Assembly: GCF_014649995.1 (NCBI RefSeq)
Contig: NZ_BMUC01000002.1
Coordinates: 186,662 to 250,661, forward strand
DNA from: Streptomyces griseoflavus
GTDB taxonomy: Bacteria > Actinomycetota > Actinomycetes > Streptomycetales > Streptomycetaceae
DNA: 64,000 nucleotides
Direction: 5' to 3'
Shown: one piece after another, positions 17,601-25,701 of the stretch
Numbering within the stretch: position 1 is the stretch's first letter
How the letters are laid out: each line of letters begins with the position of its first letter
Notes under the pieces: model-generated
The model's database searches: none
What the model saw: the letters and a program-made list of their open reading frames with translations, nothing else
Told to the model about the DNA's origin: nothing
Program-made: the position numbers and the translations under genes

Positions 17601-17629
17601 TTGTCGCACGCGGGAGGCCGTTCTATCGT
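17601..17629 (+). promoter_or_regulatory. Candidate padR-ino1 promoter
   Basis: TTGTCG (17601-17606), a 17-bp spacer and TATCGT (17624-17629) form a housekeeping-type promoter. The predicted start falls inside the palindrome at 17633-17653. Confidence 0.5.
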
Positions 17630-17632
17630 CTA

Positions 17633-17653
17633 GATGTATCGAGTCGATACATC
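17633..17653. promoter_or_regulatory. PadR-type operator (perfect palindrome)
   Basis: GATGTATCGA and its exact complement TCGATACATC are separated by one base. The ATGT...ACAT ends match the pattern bound by PadR regulators. It overlaps the predicted transcription start, so autorepression is likely. Confidence 0.65.
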
Positions 17654-17726
17654 AGCTCGGCATATGGGCGGTGACGAACCGCCCACGAGGCCGTCAGGGC
17701 ACGACCGCGGGAGAGGGGAGGCGACG

Positions 17727-18410
17727 ATGAGCCGGCGTTCCGGCATCCTCGAGTTCGCCGTACTCGGCCTGCTCCGCGAATCTCCCATGCACGGCTACGA
17801 GCTGCGCAAACGACTCAATACATCACTGGGTGTGTTCCGTGCGTTCAGCTACGGGACGCTCTACCCCTGCCTCAAGACGCTGGTCGCCAACGGCTGGTTG
17901 ATCGAGGAGCCGGGGCACACCACCGAGGACGCCCTCGCCGCTCCGCTCGCGGGGCGCCGCGCCAAGATCGTCTACCGATTGACGGCGGAGGGTAAGGAGC
18001 ACTTCGAACAGTTGCTCTCCCAGACGGGACCGGACGCGTACGAGGACGAGACCTTCGCCGCGCGGTTCGCCTTCTTCGGGCAGACGTCGCGCGATGTACG
18101 GATGCGCGTGCTCGAAGGCCGCCGCAGCCGGCTGGAGGAACGCCTCGAGAAGATGCGCGCCTCCCTGTCACGGACCCGGGAGCGCCTCGACGACTACACG
18201 CTCGAGCTCCAGCGCCACGGAATGGAGTCCGTGGAGCGCGAAGTGCGCTGGCTGAACGAGCTCATCGAGAGCGAGCGGGCAGGACGGGACCTGAAGGGTT
18301 CCGCCGCCGGGGGGCCCGCTCAGCAGGACACCACACATGGAGCGACGGGCGGCCTGCCCCGGCCGGGGGACGACCCCCTGCCGGATCCGCCCGCCGACAC
18401 CGCCACGTGA
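17727..18410 (+). CDS. PadR-family transcriptional regulator
   Basis: A 227-residue regulator. The PadR winged helix fills residues 5-100: [10 protein letters not shown], then [10 protein letters not shown], and [10 protein letters not shown], the recognition helix. A C-terminal coiled coil (about 125-190) with [10 protein letters not shown] provides dimerisation (VirR4 type), followed by a Gly/Pro-rich tail. The ATG has GGGAGG upstream. ino1 starts 43 bp downstream, so PadR probably controls inositol phosphate synthesis as well as itself. The ligand is unknown. Confidence 0.88.
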   Translation: MSRRSGILEFAVLGLLRESPMHGYELRKRLNTSLGVFRAFSYGTLYPCLKTLVANGWLIEEPGHTTEDALAAPLAGRRAKIVYRLTAEGKEHFEQLLSQTGPDAYEDETFAARFAFFGQTSRDVRMRVLEGRRSRLEERLEKMRASLSRTRERLDDYTLELQRHGMESVEREVRWLNELIESERAGRDLKGSAAGGPAQQDTTHGATGGLPRPGDDPLPDPPADTAT

Positions 18411-18453
18411 GACCCGTTCAGGGCCTCACTCGTACACACAGGGAGCAACCGGA

Positions 18454-19536
18454 ATGGGTTCGGTTCGCGTAGCCATCGTCGGCGTGGGCAACTGCGCCGC
18501 ATCGCTGGTGCAGGGAGTCGAGTACTACAAGGACGCCGACCCGGCGTCCAAGGTGCCGGGCCTGATGCACGTCCAGTTCGGCGACTACCACGTCGGCGAC
18601 GTCGAGTTCGTCGCCGCGTTCGACGTGGACGCCAAAAAGGTCGGTCTCGACCTCGCGGACGCCATCGGCGCCTCCGAGAACAACACCATCAAGATCTGCG
18701 ACGTCCCCAACACCGGCGTGACGGTGCAGCGCGGCCACACCCTCGACGGTCTCGGTAAGTACTACCGCGAGACCATCGAGGAGTCCCCCGAGGAGCCGGC
18801 CGACGTCGTGCAGATCCTCAAGGACAAGCAGGTCGACGTCCTCGTCTGCTACCTGCCCGTCGGCTCCGAGGACGCGGCGAAGTTCTACGCCCAGTGCGCC
18901 ATCGACGCCAAGGTCGCCTTCGTCAACGCCCTTCCCGTCTTCATCGCCGGGACCAAGGAGTGGGCGGACAAGTTCACCGAGGCGGGCGTCCCGATCGTCG
19001 GTGACGACATCAAGTCCCAGGTCGGCGCCACCATCACGCACCGCGTGATGGCGAAGCTGTTCGAGGACCGGGGCGTCGTCCTGGACCGCACGATGCAGCT
19101 GAACGTCGGCGGCAACATGGACTTCAAGAACATGCTCGAGCGCGACCGCCTCGAGTCCAAGAAGATCTCCAAGACGCAGGCCGTCACCTCGCAGATCCCC
19201 GACCGGGAACTCGGCGAGAAGAACGTCCACATCGGCCCGTCCGACTACGTGGCCTGGCTGGACGACCGGAAGTGGGCCTACGTCCGCCTCGAGGGCCGCG
19301 CCTTCGGCGATGTCCCGCTGAACCTGGAGTACAAGCTCGAGGTCTGGGACTCCCCGAACTCCGCCGGTGTCATCATCGACGCCCTGCGCGCCGCGAAGAT
19401 CGCCAAGGACCGGGGCGTGGGCGGCCCGATCCTGTCGGCGTCCTCATACTTCATGAAGTCGCCGCCGGTGCAGTACTTCGACGACCAGGCCCGCGAGAAC
19501 GTCGAGAAGTTCATCAAGGGCGAGGCCGAGCGCTAG
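18454..19536 (+). CDS. ino1: myo-Inositol-1-phosphate synthase
   Basis: A 360-residue enzyme converting glucose 6-phosphate to myo-inositol 3-phosphate (1L-myo-inositol-1-phosphate) with NAD+. In actinomycetes this is the entry to phosphatidylinositol and mycothiol. It begins with the Rossmann motif [13 protein letters not shown]. Family marks include [11 protein letters not shown] (active-site region, near residue 188) and L-N-V-G-G-N-M-D-F. The length matches prokaryotic enzymes, which lack the eukaryotic insertions. It sits downstream of padR, probably in one transcript, and ends at a strong hairpin. Confidence 0.95.
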   Translation: MGSVRVAIVGVGNCAASLVQGVEYYKDADPASKVPGLMHVQFGDYHVGDVEFVAAFDVDAKKVGLDLADAIGASENNTIKICDVPNTGVTVQRGHTLDGLGKYYRETIEESPEEPADVVQILKDKQVDVLVCYLPVGSEDAAKFYAQCAIDAKVAFVNALPVFIAGTKEWADKFTEAGVPIVGDDIKSQVGATITHRVMAKLFEDRGVVLDRTMQLNVGGNMDFKNMLERDRLESKKISKTQAVTSQIPDRELGEKNVHIGPSDYVAWLDDRKWAYVRLEGRAFGDVPLNLEYKLEVWDSPNSAGVIIDALRAAKIAKDRGVGGPILSASSYFMKSPPVQYFDDQARENVEKFIKGEAER

Positions 19537-19558
19537 GACCTCCCCGCTGTGGGCAGTT

Positions 19559-19592
19559 GAGGGTCTCCGGGTCGCATGTCCCGGAGACCCTC
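19559..19592 (+). terminator. Terminator after ino1
   Basis: A 13-bp perfect stem, GAGGGTCTCCGGG with its complement, and an 8-nt loop, followed by TTC. Confidence 0.88.
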
Positions 19593-19614
19593 TTCATATG
19601 TGAGGCTGTGCCCC

Positions 19615-20877
19615 ATGGCCGTCGTCCGTGACCTGCGCGTTCTGCTGCGTTTCCAGGGCTTCAGGCGCCTGCTCACCGTGCGGCTGCTGTCCCAGGGCGC
19701 CGACGGCGTCTTCCAGGTCGCGCTCGCCGCCTATGTGGTCTTCTCGCCGGAGAGGCAGACGTCCGCCGCGTCGATCGCGTCGGCGATGGCCGTCCTGCTC
19801 CTCCCGTACTCCGTGGTGGGTCCCTTCGCCGGAGTCCTCCTGGACCGCTGGCGCCGCCGCCAGGTGCTTCTGTACGGAAACCTGCTGCGCGCCCTGATGG
19901 CATCGGTGACGGCCTTCCTCATCCTCGGCGGGGTGCCCGACTGGCTCCTCTTCGTCTCCGCCCTGTGCGTCACCGGAGTCAACCGGTTCGTCCTCGCGGG
20001 ACTGTCCGCCGCGCTGCCGCGCGTCGTGGACGCCGACCGGCTGGTCGTCGCCAACTCCCTCTCCCCGACCGCCGGCACGCTGGCCGCGACCGCGGGCGGC
20101 GGCCTGGCCTTCGTCGTCCGCATCGTCGTCGCCGACTCCGACGCGGTGGTGGTGCTCGTGGGCGCCGCGCTGTACCTGTGCGCGGCCCTCGCTTCGCTGC
20201 GCATGGCCAAGGAACTGCTCGGTCCCGGCCGGGCATGGGCGCACCCGCGGCTGATCACGGCTCTCACCGGCACCGCCCGCGGCCTCAGGGAGGGCGTGCT
20301 TCATCTCGCCGCGCCCCCGCGCAGGGAGGCCGCGTGGGCCCTCGCGGCGATGTCACTCATGCGGTTCTGCTACGGCGCCATGCTCGTCCTGCTGCTCATG
20401 CTGTGCCGGTACGCGCTGACGTCGACCACCGAGGAGGGACTCGCCCTGCTGGGCCTGGTGTTGGGGGTCTCGGGCGCCGGCTTCTTCGTGGCGGCCGTCA
20501 TGACGCCCTGGGCCGCCGGGCGGCTGGGTCCCGGCCGCTGGATCACGGTGTGTGCCGCGTCGGCGGCGGTGCTGGTACCAGCGCTGGGGTTGCCGTTCGC
20601 CGCCGGCCCCCTTCTCGCGGGGGCGTTCGTGCTGGGGCTGACCACTCAGGGCGCGAAGATCGCCACCGACACCGTCGTCCAGTCCACCGTCGAGGACGAG
20701 TACCGCGGCCGGATCTTCTCCCTGTACGACGTCCTGTTCAACGTGGCCTTCGTCGGCGCCGCCGGTGTAGCCGCCCTGATGCTGCCCCCGGACGGCCGAT
20801 CCGTCCCGCTGGTGGTAACGATCGCTGTTATCTACGGAGCAGTAGCTGGCGCTATGGCCCGTTTTGAGCGCGACTAA
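19615..20877 (+). CDS. MFS transporter
   Basis: A 420-residue protein with about 12 membrane segments and the MFS loop 2-3 element L-D-R-W-R-R-R (about residue 69). The start is the ATG in C-C-C-C-ATG-GCC, with GAGG upstream. It resembles the MFS_3/enterobactin-exporter-like group of drug exporters, but no substrate is evident. It begins 23 bp after the ino1 terminator; read-through is possible. The next gene is 121 bp downstream. Confidence 0.82.
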   Translation: MAVVRDLRVLLRFQGFRRLLTVRLLSQGADGVFQVALAAYVVFSPERQTSAASIASAMAVLLLPYSVVGPFAGVLLDRWRRRQVLLYGNLLRALMASVTAFLILGGVPDWLLFVSALCVTGVNRFVLAGLSAALPRVVDADRLVVANSLSPTAGTLAATAGGGLAFVVRIVVADSDAVVVLVGAALYLCAALASLRMAKELLGPGRAWAHPRLITALTGTARGLREGVLHLAAPPRREAAWALAAMSLMRFCYGAMLVLLLMLCRYALTSTTEEGLALLGLVLGVSGAGFFVAAVMTPWAAGRLGPGRWITVCAASAAVLVPALGLPFAAGPLLAGAFVLGLTTQGAKIATDTVVQSTVEDEYRGRIFSLYDVLFNVAFVGAAGVAALMLPPDGRSVPLVVTIAVIYGAVAGAMARFERD

Positions 20878-20998
20878 GTGTCACATCAGTGCCACATTGC
20901 CGTATCAGCCTGCCGAGTTGTCAGTGTGGGCCGGTAGCTTACGTGCGTCTTATCAACGCATCTTTTGCGTCACGCACCTATGTTCCAGGGGGACCCCA

Positions 20999-21502
20999 GT
21001 GACCACTCCGCCGCCTCAGGGCAACCCGTTCGCGCAGGGCCAGCCTCAGGGCAACCCGTTCGCACAGGGCCAGGCACCCGACCCGCCCCAGGGCGGTTTC
21101 CCGCAGCAGGGCGGCCAGCCCGGTTTCCCCCCGCCGGGCGCTCCCGTGCCGCCGCCGCAGCAGGGCCGGAAGCTCAGCTTCAAGACGATCAAGAACATCG
21201 TCATCGTCCTGATCATCGCCGGTGTGGCCATCGGCACCTACATCACCAGCCAGGACGACGCAGACACCGCCGCGGTCGGCGACTGCATGCACCGGGGCAG
21301 CACCGACGACAACAACCCGGATCTCGAAGTCGTCGACTGCGGTGACGCAAAGGCCCAGTACAAGGTGCTCGCGAAGGTCGAGGGCAACTTCTCCGGCCTC
21401 ACGGCGCAGACCAAGTGCGAGGCGGAGTCCAAGGACTTCCAGTACTCCTACACGGAGACGAACGGCAGCAAGAGCTTCCTCCTCTGCCTGAAGGACAAGT
21501 AG
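20999..21502 (+). CDS. Membrane-anchored LppU-like protein
   Basis: A 167-residue protein starting at a GTG after CCAGGGGGA. The N-terminal 55 residues are Pro/Gln/Gly-rich with a repeated G-N-P-F-A-Q-G-Q element, then a single membrane helix (about 64-80). The extracytoplasmic domain has paired cysteines in G-D-C-M, V-D-C-G, T-K-C-E and L-L-C-L, probably forming two disulfides. This matches the small actinobacterial LppU/SCO3897-like proteins; the name is from memory and the function is unknown. Confidence 0.72.
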   Translation: MTTPPPQGNPFAQGQPQGNPFAQGQAPDPPQGGFPQQGGQPGFPPPGAPVPPPQQGRKLSFKTIKNIVIVLIIAGVAIGTYITSQDDADTAAVGDCMHRGSTDDNNPDLEVVDCGDAKAQYKVLAKVEGNFSGLTAQTKCEAESKDFQYSYTETNGSKSFLLCLKDK

Positions 21503-21511
21503 GACGAAGGG

Positions 21512-21547
21512 CGGAGGGCGGTGTTTCACGTGAAACACCGCCCTCCG
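21512..21547. terminator. Perfect 36-bp palindrome: terminator with parS at its centre
   Basis: Every base from 21512 to 21547 pairs about the centre of a perfect parS (21523-21536). It lies just after the LppU-like gene, converging with cca. It could fold as a transcript hairpin and act as a bidirectional terminator. Confidence 0.8.
21523..21536. other. parS: parS site (perfect)
   Basis: GTTTCACGTGAAAC at the centre of a 36-bp palindrome, 43 bp from the next parS. Confidence 0.95.
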
Positions 21548-21553
21548 TCATGG

Positions 21554-21591
21554 GAGCGGGGTCATGTTTCACGTGAAACATGACCCCGCTC
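21554..21591. terminator. Perfect 38-bp palindrome: second terminator with parS at its centre
   Basis: A second uninterrupted palindrome, six bases after the first, again centred on a perfect parS (21566-21579). It ends 7 bp before the cca stop codon. Confidence 0.8.
21566..21579. other. parS: parS site (perfect)
   Basis: GTTTCACGTGAAAC at the centre of a 38-bp palindrome. Two sites this close are the densest part of the array. Confidence 0.95.
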
Positions 21592-21598
21592 TTCGTTC

Positions 21599-23065
21599 TC
21601 AGCCCTGCTGTGCGGCCCACCACTCCTTGAGCGCCCCGACCGCGGCATCATGCTCCATCGGGCCGTTCTCCAGCCGGAGCTCCAGCAGATGCTTGTACGC
21701 CTGCCCGACCGCCGGCCCCGGCTCGACCCCGAGGATCTCCATGATCTGGTTGCCGTCGAGGTCCGGGCGGATGGCGTCCAGCTCCTCCTGCTCCTGAAGC
21801 TGCGCGATCCGCTCCTCCAGGCCGTCGTAGGCACGGGAGAGCGCGGCGGCCTTGCGCCGGTTGCGCGTGGTGCAGTCCGAGCGGGTCAGCTTGTGCAGCC
21901 GACTGAGAAGCGGTCCCGCGTCGCGGACATAGCGGCGCACAGCGGAGTCGGTCCACTCTCCCGTGCCGTAGCCGTGGAACCGCAGATGAAGCTCGACGAG
22001 CCGCGAGACGTCCTTCACCAGCTCGTTGGAGTACTTGAGCGCCGTCATGCGCTTCTTGGTCATCTTGGCCCCGACCACTTCGTGGTGGTGGAACGAGACG
22101 CGACCGTCGCTCTCGAAGCGACGGGTACGGGGCTTGCCGATGTCGTGCAGGAGGGCCGCGAGGCGCAGGGTCAGATCGGGCCCCTCCTCCTCCAGCGCCA
22201 TGGCCTGTTCCAGGACGATCAGCGTGTGCTCGTAGACGTCCTTGTGCCGGTGGTGCTCGTCCCTCTCCAGGTGCAGGGCCGGCAGCTCGGGCAGCACGTA
22301 CTCGGCGAGCCCCGTGTCCACCAGCAGTGACAGCCCCTTCCGGGGGTGCGCGGACAGGATCAGCTTGTTCAGCTCGTCCCGCACCCGCTCCGCGGAGACG
22401 ATCCCGATGCGTCCGGCCATCTCCTTCATCGCCGCGACCACCTCGGGCGCCACCTCGAACTCGAGCTGAGCGGCGAAGCGGGCGGCCCGCATCATGCGCA
22501 GCGGGTCGTCGGAGAAGGACTCCTCGGGCGTGCCCGGGGTGCGCAGCACCCGCTCGGCCAGATCGGTGAGCCCGCCGTGCGGGTCGATGAACCGCTTCTC
22601 CGGGAGCGCGACGGCCATCGCGTTCACCGTGAAGTCCCGGCGCACCAAATCTTCCTCGATGGAGTCGCCGTACGACACCTCCGGCTTGCGCGAAGTGCGG
22701 TCGTACGCCTCTGAACGGTAGGTGGTCACCTCGATCTGGAATCGCCGGCCGGTGTCCCCGACACGGGCGTCCTTCTGCGCGCCGACCGTACCGAAGGCGA
22801 TTCCGACGTCCCAGACGGCGTCCGCCCAGGGGCGCACGATCTTCAGTACGTCCTGCGGACGGGCGTCCGTCGTGAAGTCCAGGTCGTTGCCGAGGCGGCC
22901 GAGCAGCGCGTCCCGCACCGAACCGCCGACCAGGGCGAGTGAGAACCCGGCCTCCTGGAAACGGCGGGCGAGATCGTCGGCGACAGGGGCGACCCGGAGC
23001 AGTTCACTCACGGCGCGGTCCTGCACCTGGCTCAGGGCACTGATGTCTTCGTTGGCGTTCGGCAC
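21599..23065 (-). CDS. cca: CCA tRNA nucleotidyltransferase
   Basis: A 488-residue enzyme of the poly(A)-polymerase/CCA-adding class II family, which adds or repairs the 3' CCA of tRNAs. The nucleotidyltransferase head has L-V-G-G-S-V-R-D-A-L-L-G-R, followed by the catalytic D-L-D-F. Next comes E-E-D-L-V-R-R-D-F-T-V-N-A-M-A. The HD domain shows A-L-L-H-D-I-G-K-P-R-T-R. One tRNA here lacks encoded CCA, which fits a need for this enzyme. The GTG start at 23065 has no ribosome site, but TACCCT 8 bp upstream looks like a -10 box, so the gene may be leaderless. It is divergent from the DUF6049-like gene. Confidence 0.92.
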   Translation of the reverse strand: MPNANEDISALSQVQDRAVSELLRVAPVADDLARRFQEAGFSLALVGGSVRDALLGRLGNDLDFTTDARPQDVLKIVRPWADAVWDVGIAFGTVGAQKDARVGDTGRRFQIEVTTYRSEAYDRTSRKPEVSYGDSIEEDLVRRDFTVNAMAVALPEKRFIDPHGGLTDLAERVLRTPGTPEESFSDDPLRMMRAARFAAQLEFEVAPEVVAAMKEMAGRIGIVSAERVRDELNKLILSAHPRKGLSLLVDTGLAEYVLPELPALHLERDEHHRHKDVYEHTLIVLEQAMALEEEGPDLTLRLAALLHDIGKPRTRRFESDGRVSFHHHEVVGAKMTKKRMTALKYSNELVKDVSRLVELHLRFHGYGTGEWTDSAVRRYVRDAGPLLSRLHKLTRSDCTTRNRRKAAALSRAYDGLEERIAQLQEQEELDAIRPDLDGNQIMEILGVEPGPAVGQAYKHLLELRLENGPMEHDAAVGALKEWWAAQQG

Positions 23066-23263
23066 AACAGAAGAGGGTACGTGGCCCGGACGACCGGAAG
23101 CTTCCTCATTATGGGCGCGCGGACACCCCCGTCGATACTCGGACAAGGCCCGCGCCCCCGATCTTGCGGGCCGGTCCGCGGCACTTCCCCTCAGCGCGCA
23201 TCGTTACCATGCGTGGACGCACATAGCGACGACCACTGACGACGACGAGGGACGGGCGAGCGC

Positions 23264-25657
23264 GTGGCCGAGGCGGCAGACTTCCAGGGGACCAGTCCCT
23301 CACCTGCCCGCCGCTGGTTGCGGCGCACCGGAGCCCTGCTCGCCGGAGCGCCCCTGCTGGCGGGGCTTCTCCAGTGGCCGGCCTCGTCCCCCGCCGTAGC
23401 GGCGGCACAGGACGCTCCGCAGGCCCCTTCGGGGGCGGGCTCGGTCGCCGTCTCGGTGGACTCCCTCACACCGGGTGCTCCCACCGAGGGCGACACCGTG
23501 ACCGTGTCGGGGACGGTGACCAACAAGGGCAAGCAGCCCGTCACCGACGCTCACGTCGGCCTGCGTGTGGGACCGCTGCTGGACACCCGCTCGGGCATCG
23601 AATCCGTCGCCAAGAACAGCGACGACGTCCGGAGCACCGTGGGCCCGGAGATCGACGACAAGTACTCCGAGAAGTTCTCCGAGCTCACTCCGGGGGTCTC
23701 GCAGCGCTTCACCCTCTCCGTGCCGGTGAACGAGCTGGACCTCGGCCGGGACGGCGTCTACCAGCTGGCCGTATCCCTGGCCGGGGAGACCTCCGCGCAG
23801 CCGTGGGAGCAGACCCTCGGCCTTCAGCGGACGTTCCTGCCCTGGAAGCCCGAGGCGGCCGGCCCGAAGACGAAGACGGCGTTCATGTGGCCCCTGATCT
23901 CGACGGTCCACATGACGGCGGAAACGGGTTCGGACGAGCAGCAGACGCCGGTCTTCCACGACGACGAACTCGCCAAGGAGATCTCGCCGGGCGGCAGGCT
24001 GGACCGGATGGTGGCGCTGGGCAAGGACCTCGACGTCACCTGGGTGATCGATCCGGACCTGTTGGCGTCCGTCGTGGCGATGACCGACCGTTACGAGATC
24101 CCGGGCGATGGTGACGAGAACGGCGTCGGGACTCACCAGGACGTCGCCAAACGGTGGCTCACCGACGTCCAGCGGGCGGTGGCGGACAAGGAGGTCGTGG
24201 CTCTGCCGTTCGGCGACCCCGACCTGGCGTCCCTCGCCCACAACGGCACATCGGTCACCGGCTCACTGAGCCACCTCAAGGACGCCACCGACGTCGCCGC
24301 CCGCACCGTGGAGTCGATTCTCCACGTGACACCCACCACGGACTTCGCCTGGCCCGTCAACGGCGCCATCGACCCCTCCGTCGTCCGGGTCGCCACGTCC
24401 GCCGGGGCCGACAAGGTGATCGCCCGCAGCGACACCTTCGAGGAGACCGGTCTGACGTACACGACTTCCGCGCCGCGCCCCATCGGCGGCGGCACCACGG
24501 CCGTCGTCGCGGACGCACGGCTCTCCACGGCCTTCCAGGGCGACATGACCAAGGCCTCGACGTCGGCGCTCTCCGTGCAGCGGTTCCTGGCTCAGAGCCT
24601 GACCCTCGATCTGCAGACGGACCGGCAGCGCAGTGTCGTGGTGGCGCCGCAGCGCACACCGTCGGCGAGTCAGGCCCAGACGATGGCCGAGGCCATCGGG
24701 ATCCTTCAGGACAGCACCTGGTCCGAGTCCCAGAGCCTCACGGACGCGGCCGCGGCCAAGCCGGACCCGGCCGCCACCACCAAGGTCCCCCCGGCTTCCT
24801 CCTACCCTTCCTCGCTGCGCAAGCAGGAACTGCCGAAGGCAGCGTTCGAGCAGATCGTCAGGACGCAGGCCAAGCTCGACAAGTTCAAGGTGATCCTGTC
24901 CGACCAGTCCCGCGTGGTGACCCCGTTCGGACGCGCCCTGAACCGGGGCATGTCCGTGTCCTGGCGGGGCCGGCAGGCCGAAGCGGCGATCCACCGGAGC
25001 GGTGTCGAGTCGTATCTGGACGGGCTCATCGGCCGGGTGAGGCTGATCGACAAGTCGGAGACGAAGCTCTCCGGCCGCAGCGCCACGATCCCCGTGACGG
25101 TCCAGAACAACCTGGTCCAGGGAGTGGAGCACCTGGTACTGCGGCTCACCTCGACCAACCCGACCCGCCTGGAGATCGACGGCGCCGCCTACGAGGAGCA
25201 GCCCGTCACCGTCTCCGGGGGCCACAGCCAGTCGGTGAAGTTCACCACGTCCGCCAACGCCAACGGCAGGGCGACGGTGATCGCCCAGCTGTACACGCAG
25301 GACGGCCGGACATACGGCGACCCCGTCACGTTCGACGTGAAGGTCACCGAGATCACCGCCACGGTGATGCTGGTCATCGGCGGCGGCGTACTGTTGCTCG
25401 TCCTCGCCGGCTTCCGGATGTACACCCAGCGCAAGCGAGCCGTGGCCCGCGAGGCCGCGGGGGAGCAGACACGGGAGCCCGAGGCGGACGAGGACGTCCA
25501 CGGGCCGCAGAACCCCGAAGCACCGGGGGAGCGTCTCCCCCAGGAGTCCGCGACGGGCTCCCGGGAGGACGACTCCGAGCAGCCGAGTGACCCGGCACCG
25601 GACACCGAACCGGAAAGCGCAGGCCCGTCGGGCACGGGTGAGAGAGTGGACCGTTGA
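23264..25657 (+). CDS. DUF6049-like secreted/membrane protein upstream of murJ
   Basis: A 797-residue protein. After R-R-W-L-R-R comes a signal peptide (about residues 18-48) ending near A-V-A-A-A-Q. A long extracytoplasmic region (50-700) with a Big-like fold near its start (S-V-D-S-L-T-P-G-A-P) follows. One membrane helix (about 705-725) then precedes an acidic Glu/Asp/Pro-rich cytoplasmic tail. It belongs to the actinobacterial group found next to murJ (DUF6049, from memory). The context of murJ, the pseudokinase and sigM suggests a role in peptidoglycan or envelope stress. The GTG start follows GAGGGACGGG. Confidence 0.75.
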   Translation: MAEAADFQGTSPSPARRWLRRTGALLAGAPLLAGLLQWPASSPAVAAAQDAPQAPSGAGSVAVSVDSLTPGAPTEGDTVTVSGTVTNKGKQPVTDAHVGLRVGPLLDTRSGIESVAKNSDDVRSTVGPEIDDKYSEKFSELTPGVSQRFTLSVPVNELDLGRDGVYQLAVSLAGETSAQPWEQTLGLQRTFLPWKPEAAGPKTKTAFMWPLISTVHMTAETGSDEQQTPVFHDDELAKEISPGGRLDRMVALGKDLDVTWVIDPDLLASVVAMTDRYEIPGDGDENGVGTHQDVAKRWLTDVQRAVADKEVVALPFGDPDLASLAHNGTSVTGSLSHLKDATDVAARTVESILHVTPTTDFAWPVNGAIDPSVVRVATSAGADKVIARSDTFEETGLTYTTSAPRPIGGGTTAVVADARLSTAFQGDMTKASTSALSVQRFLAQSLTLDLQTDRQRSVVVAPQRTPSASQAQTMAEAIGILQDSTWSESQSLTDAAAAKPDPAATTKVPPASSYPSSLRKQELPKAAFEQIVRTQAKLDKFKVILSDQSRVVTPFGRALNRGMSVSWRGRQAEAAIHRSGVESYLDGLIGRVRLIDKSETKLSGRSATIPVTVQNNLVQGVEHLVLRLTSTNPTRLEIDGAAYEEQPVTVSGGHSQSVKFTTSANANGRATVIAQLYTQDGRTYGDPVTFDVKVTEITATVMLVIGGGVLLLVLAGFRMYTQRKRAVAREAAGEQTREPEADEDVHGPQNPEAPGERLPQESATGSREDDSEQPSDPAPDTEPESAGPSGTGERVDR

Positions 25658-25701
25658 GGATGTCGTGGCCGGTGGGCCCGGGACGATGAGGTGGGGTAAC
25701 C

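Noticed and set aside
24304-24333. A possible parS near 24322 (TCTCCACGTGACAC)
   Set aside because: Only the CACGTG core matches; at least three bases of the 14 differ, and it lies in a coding region without symmetry.
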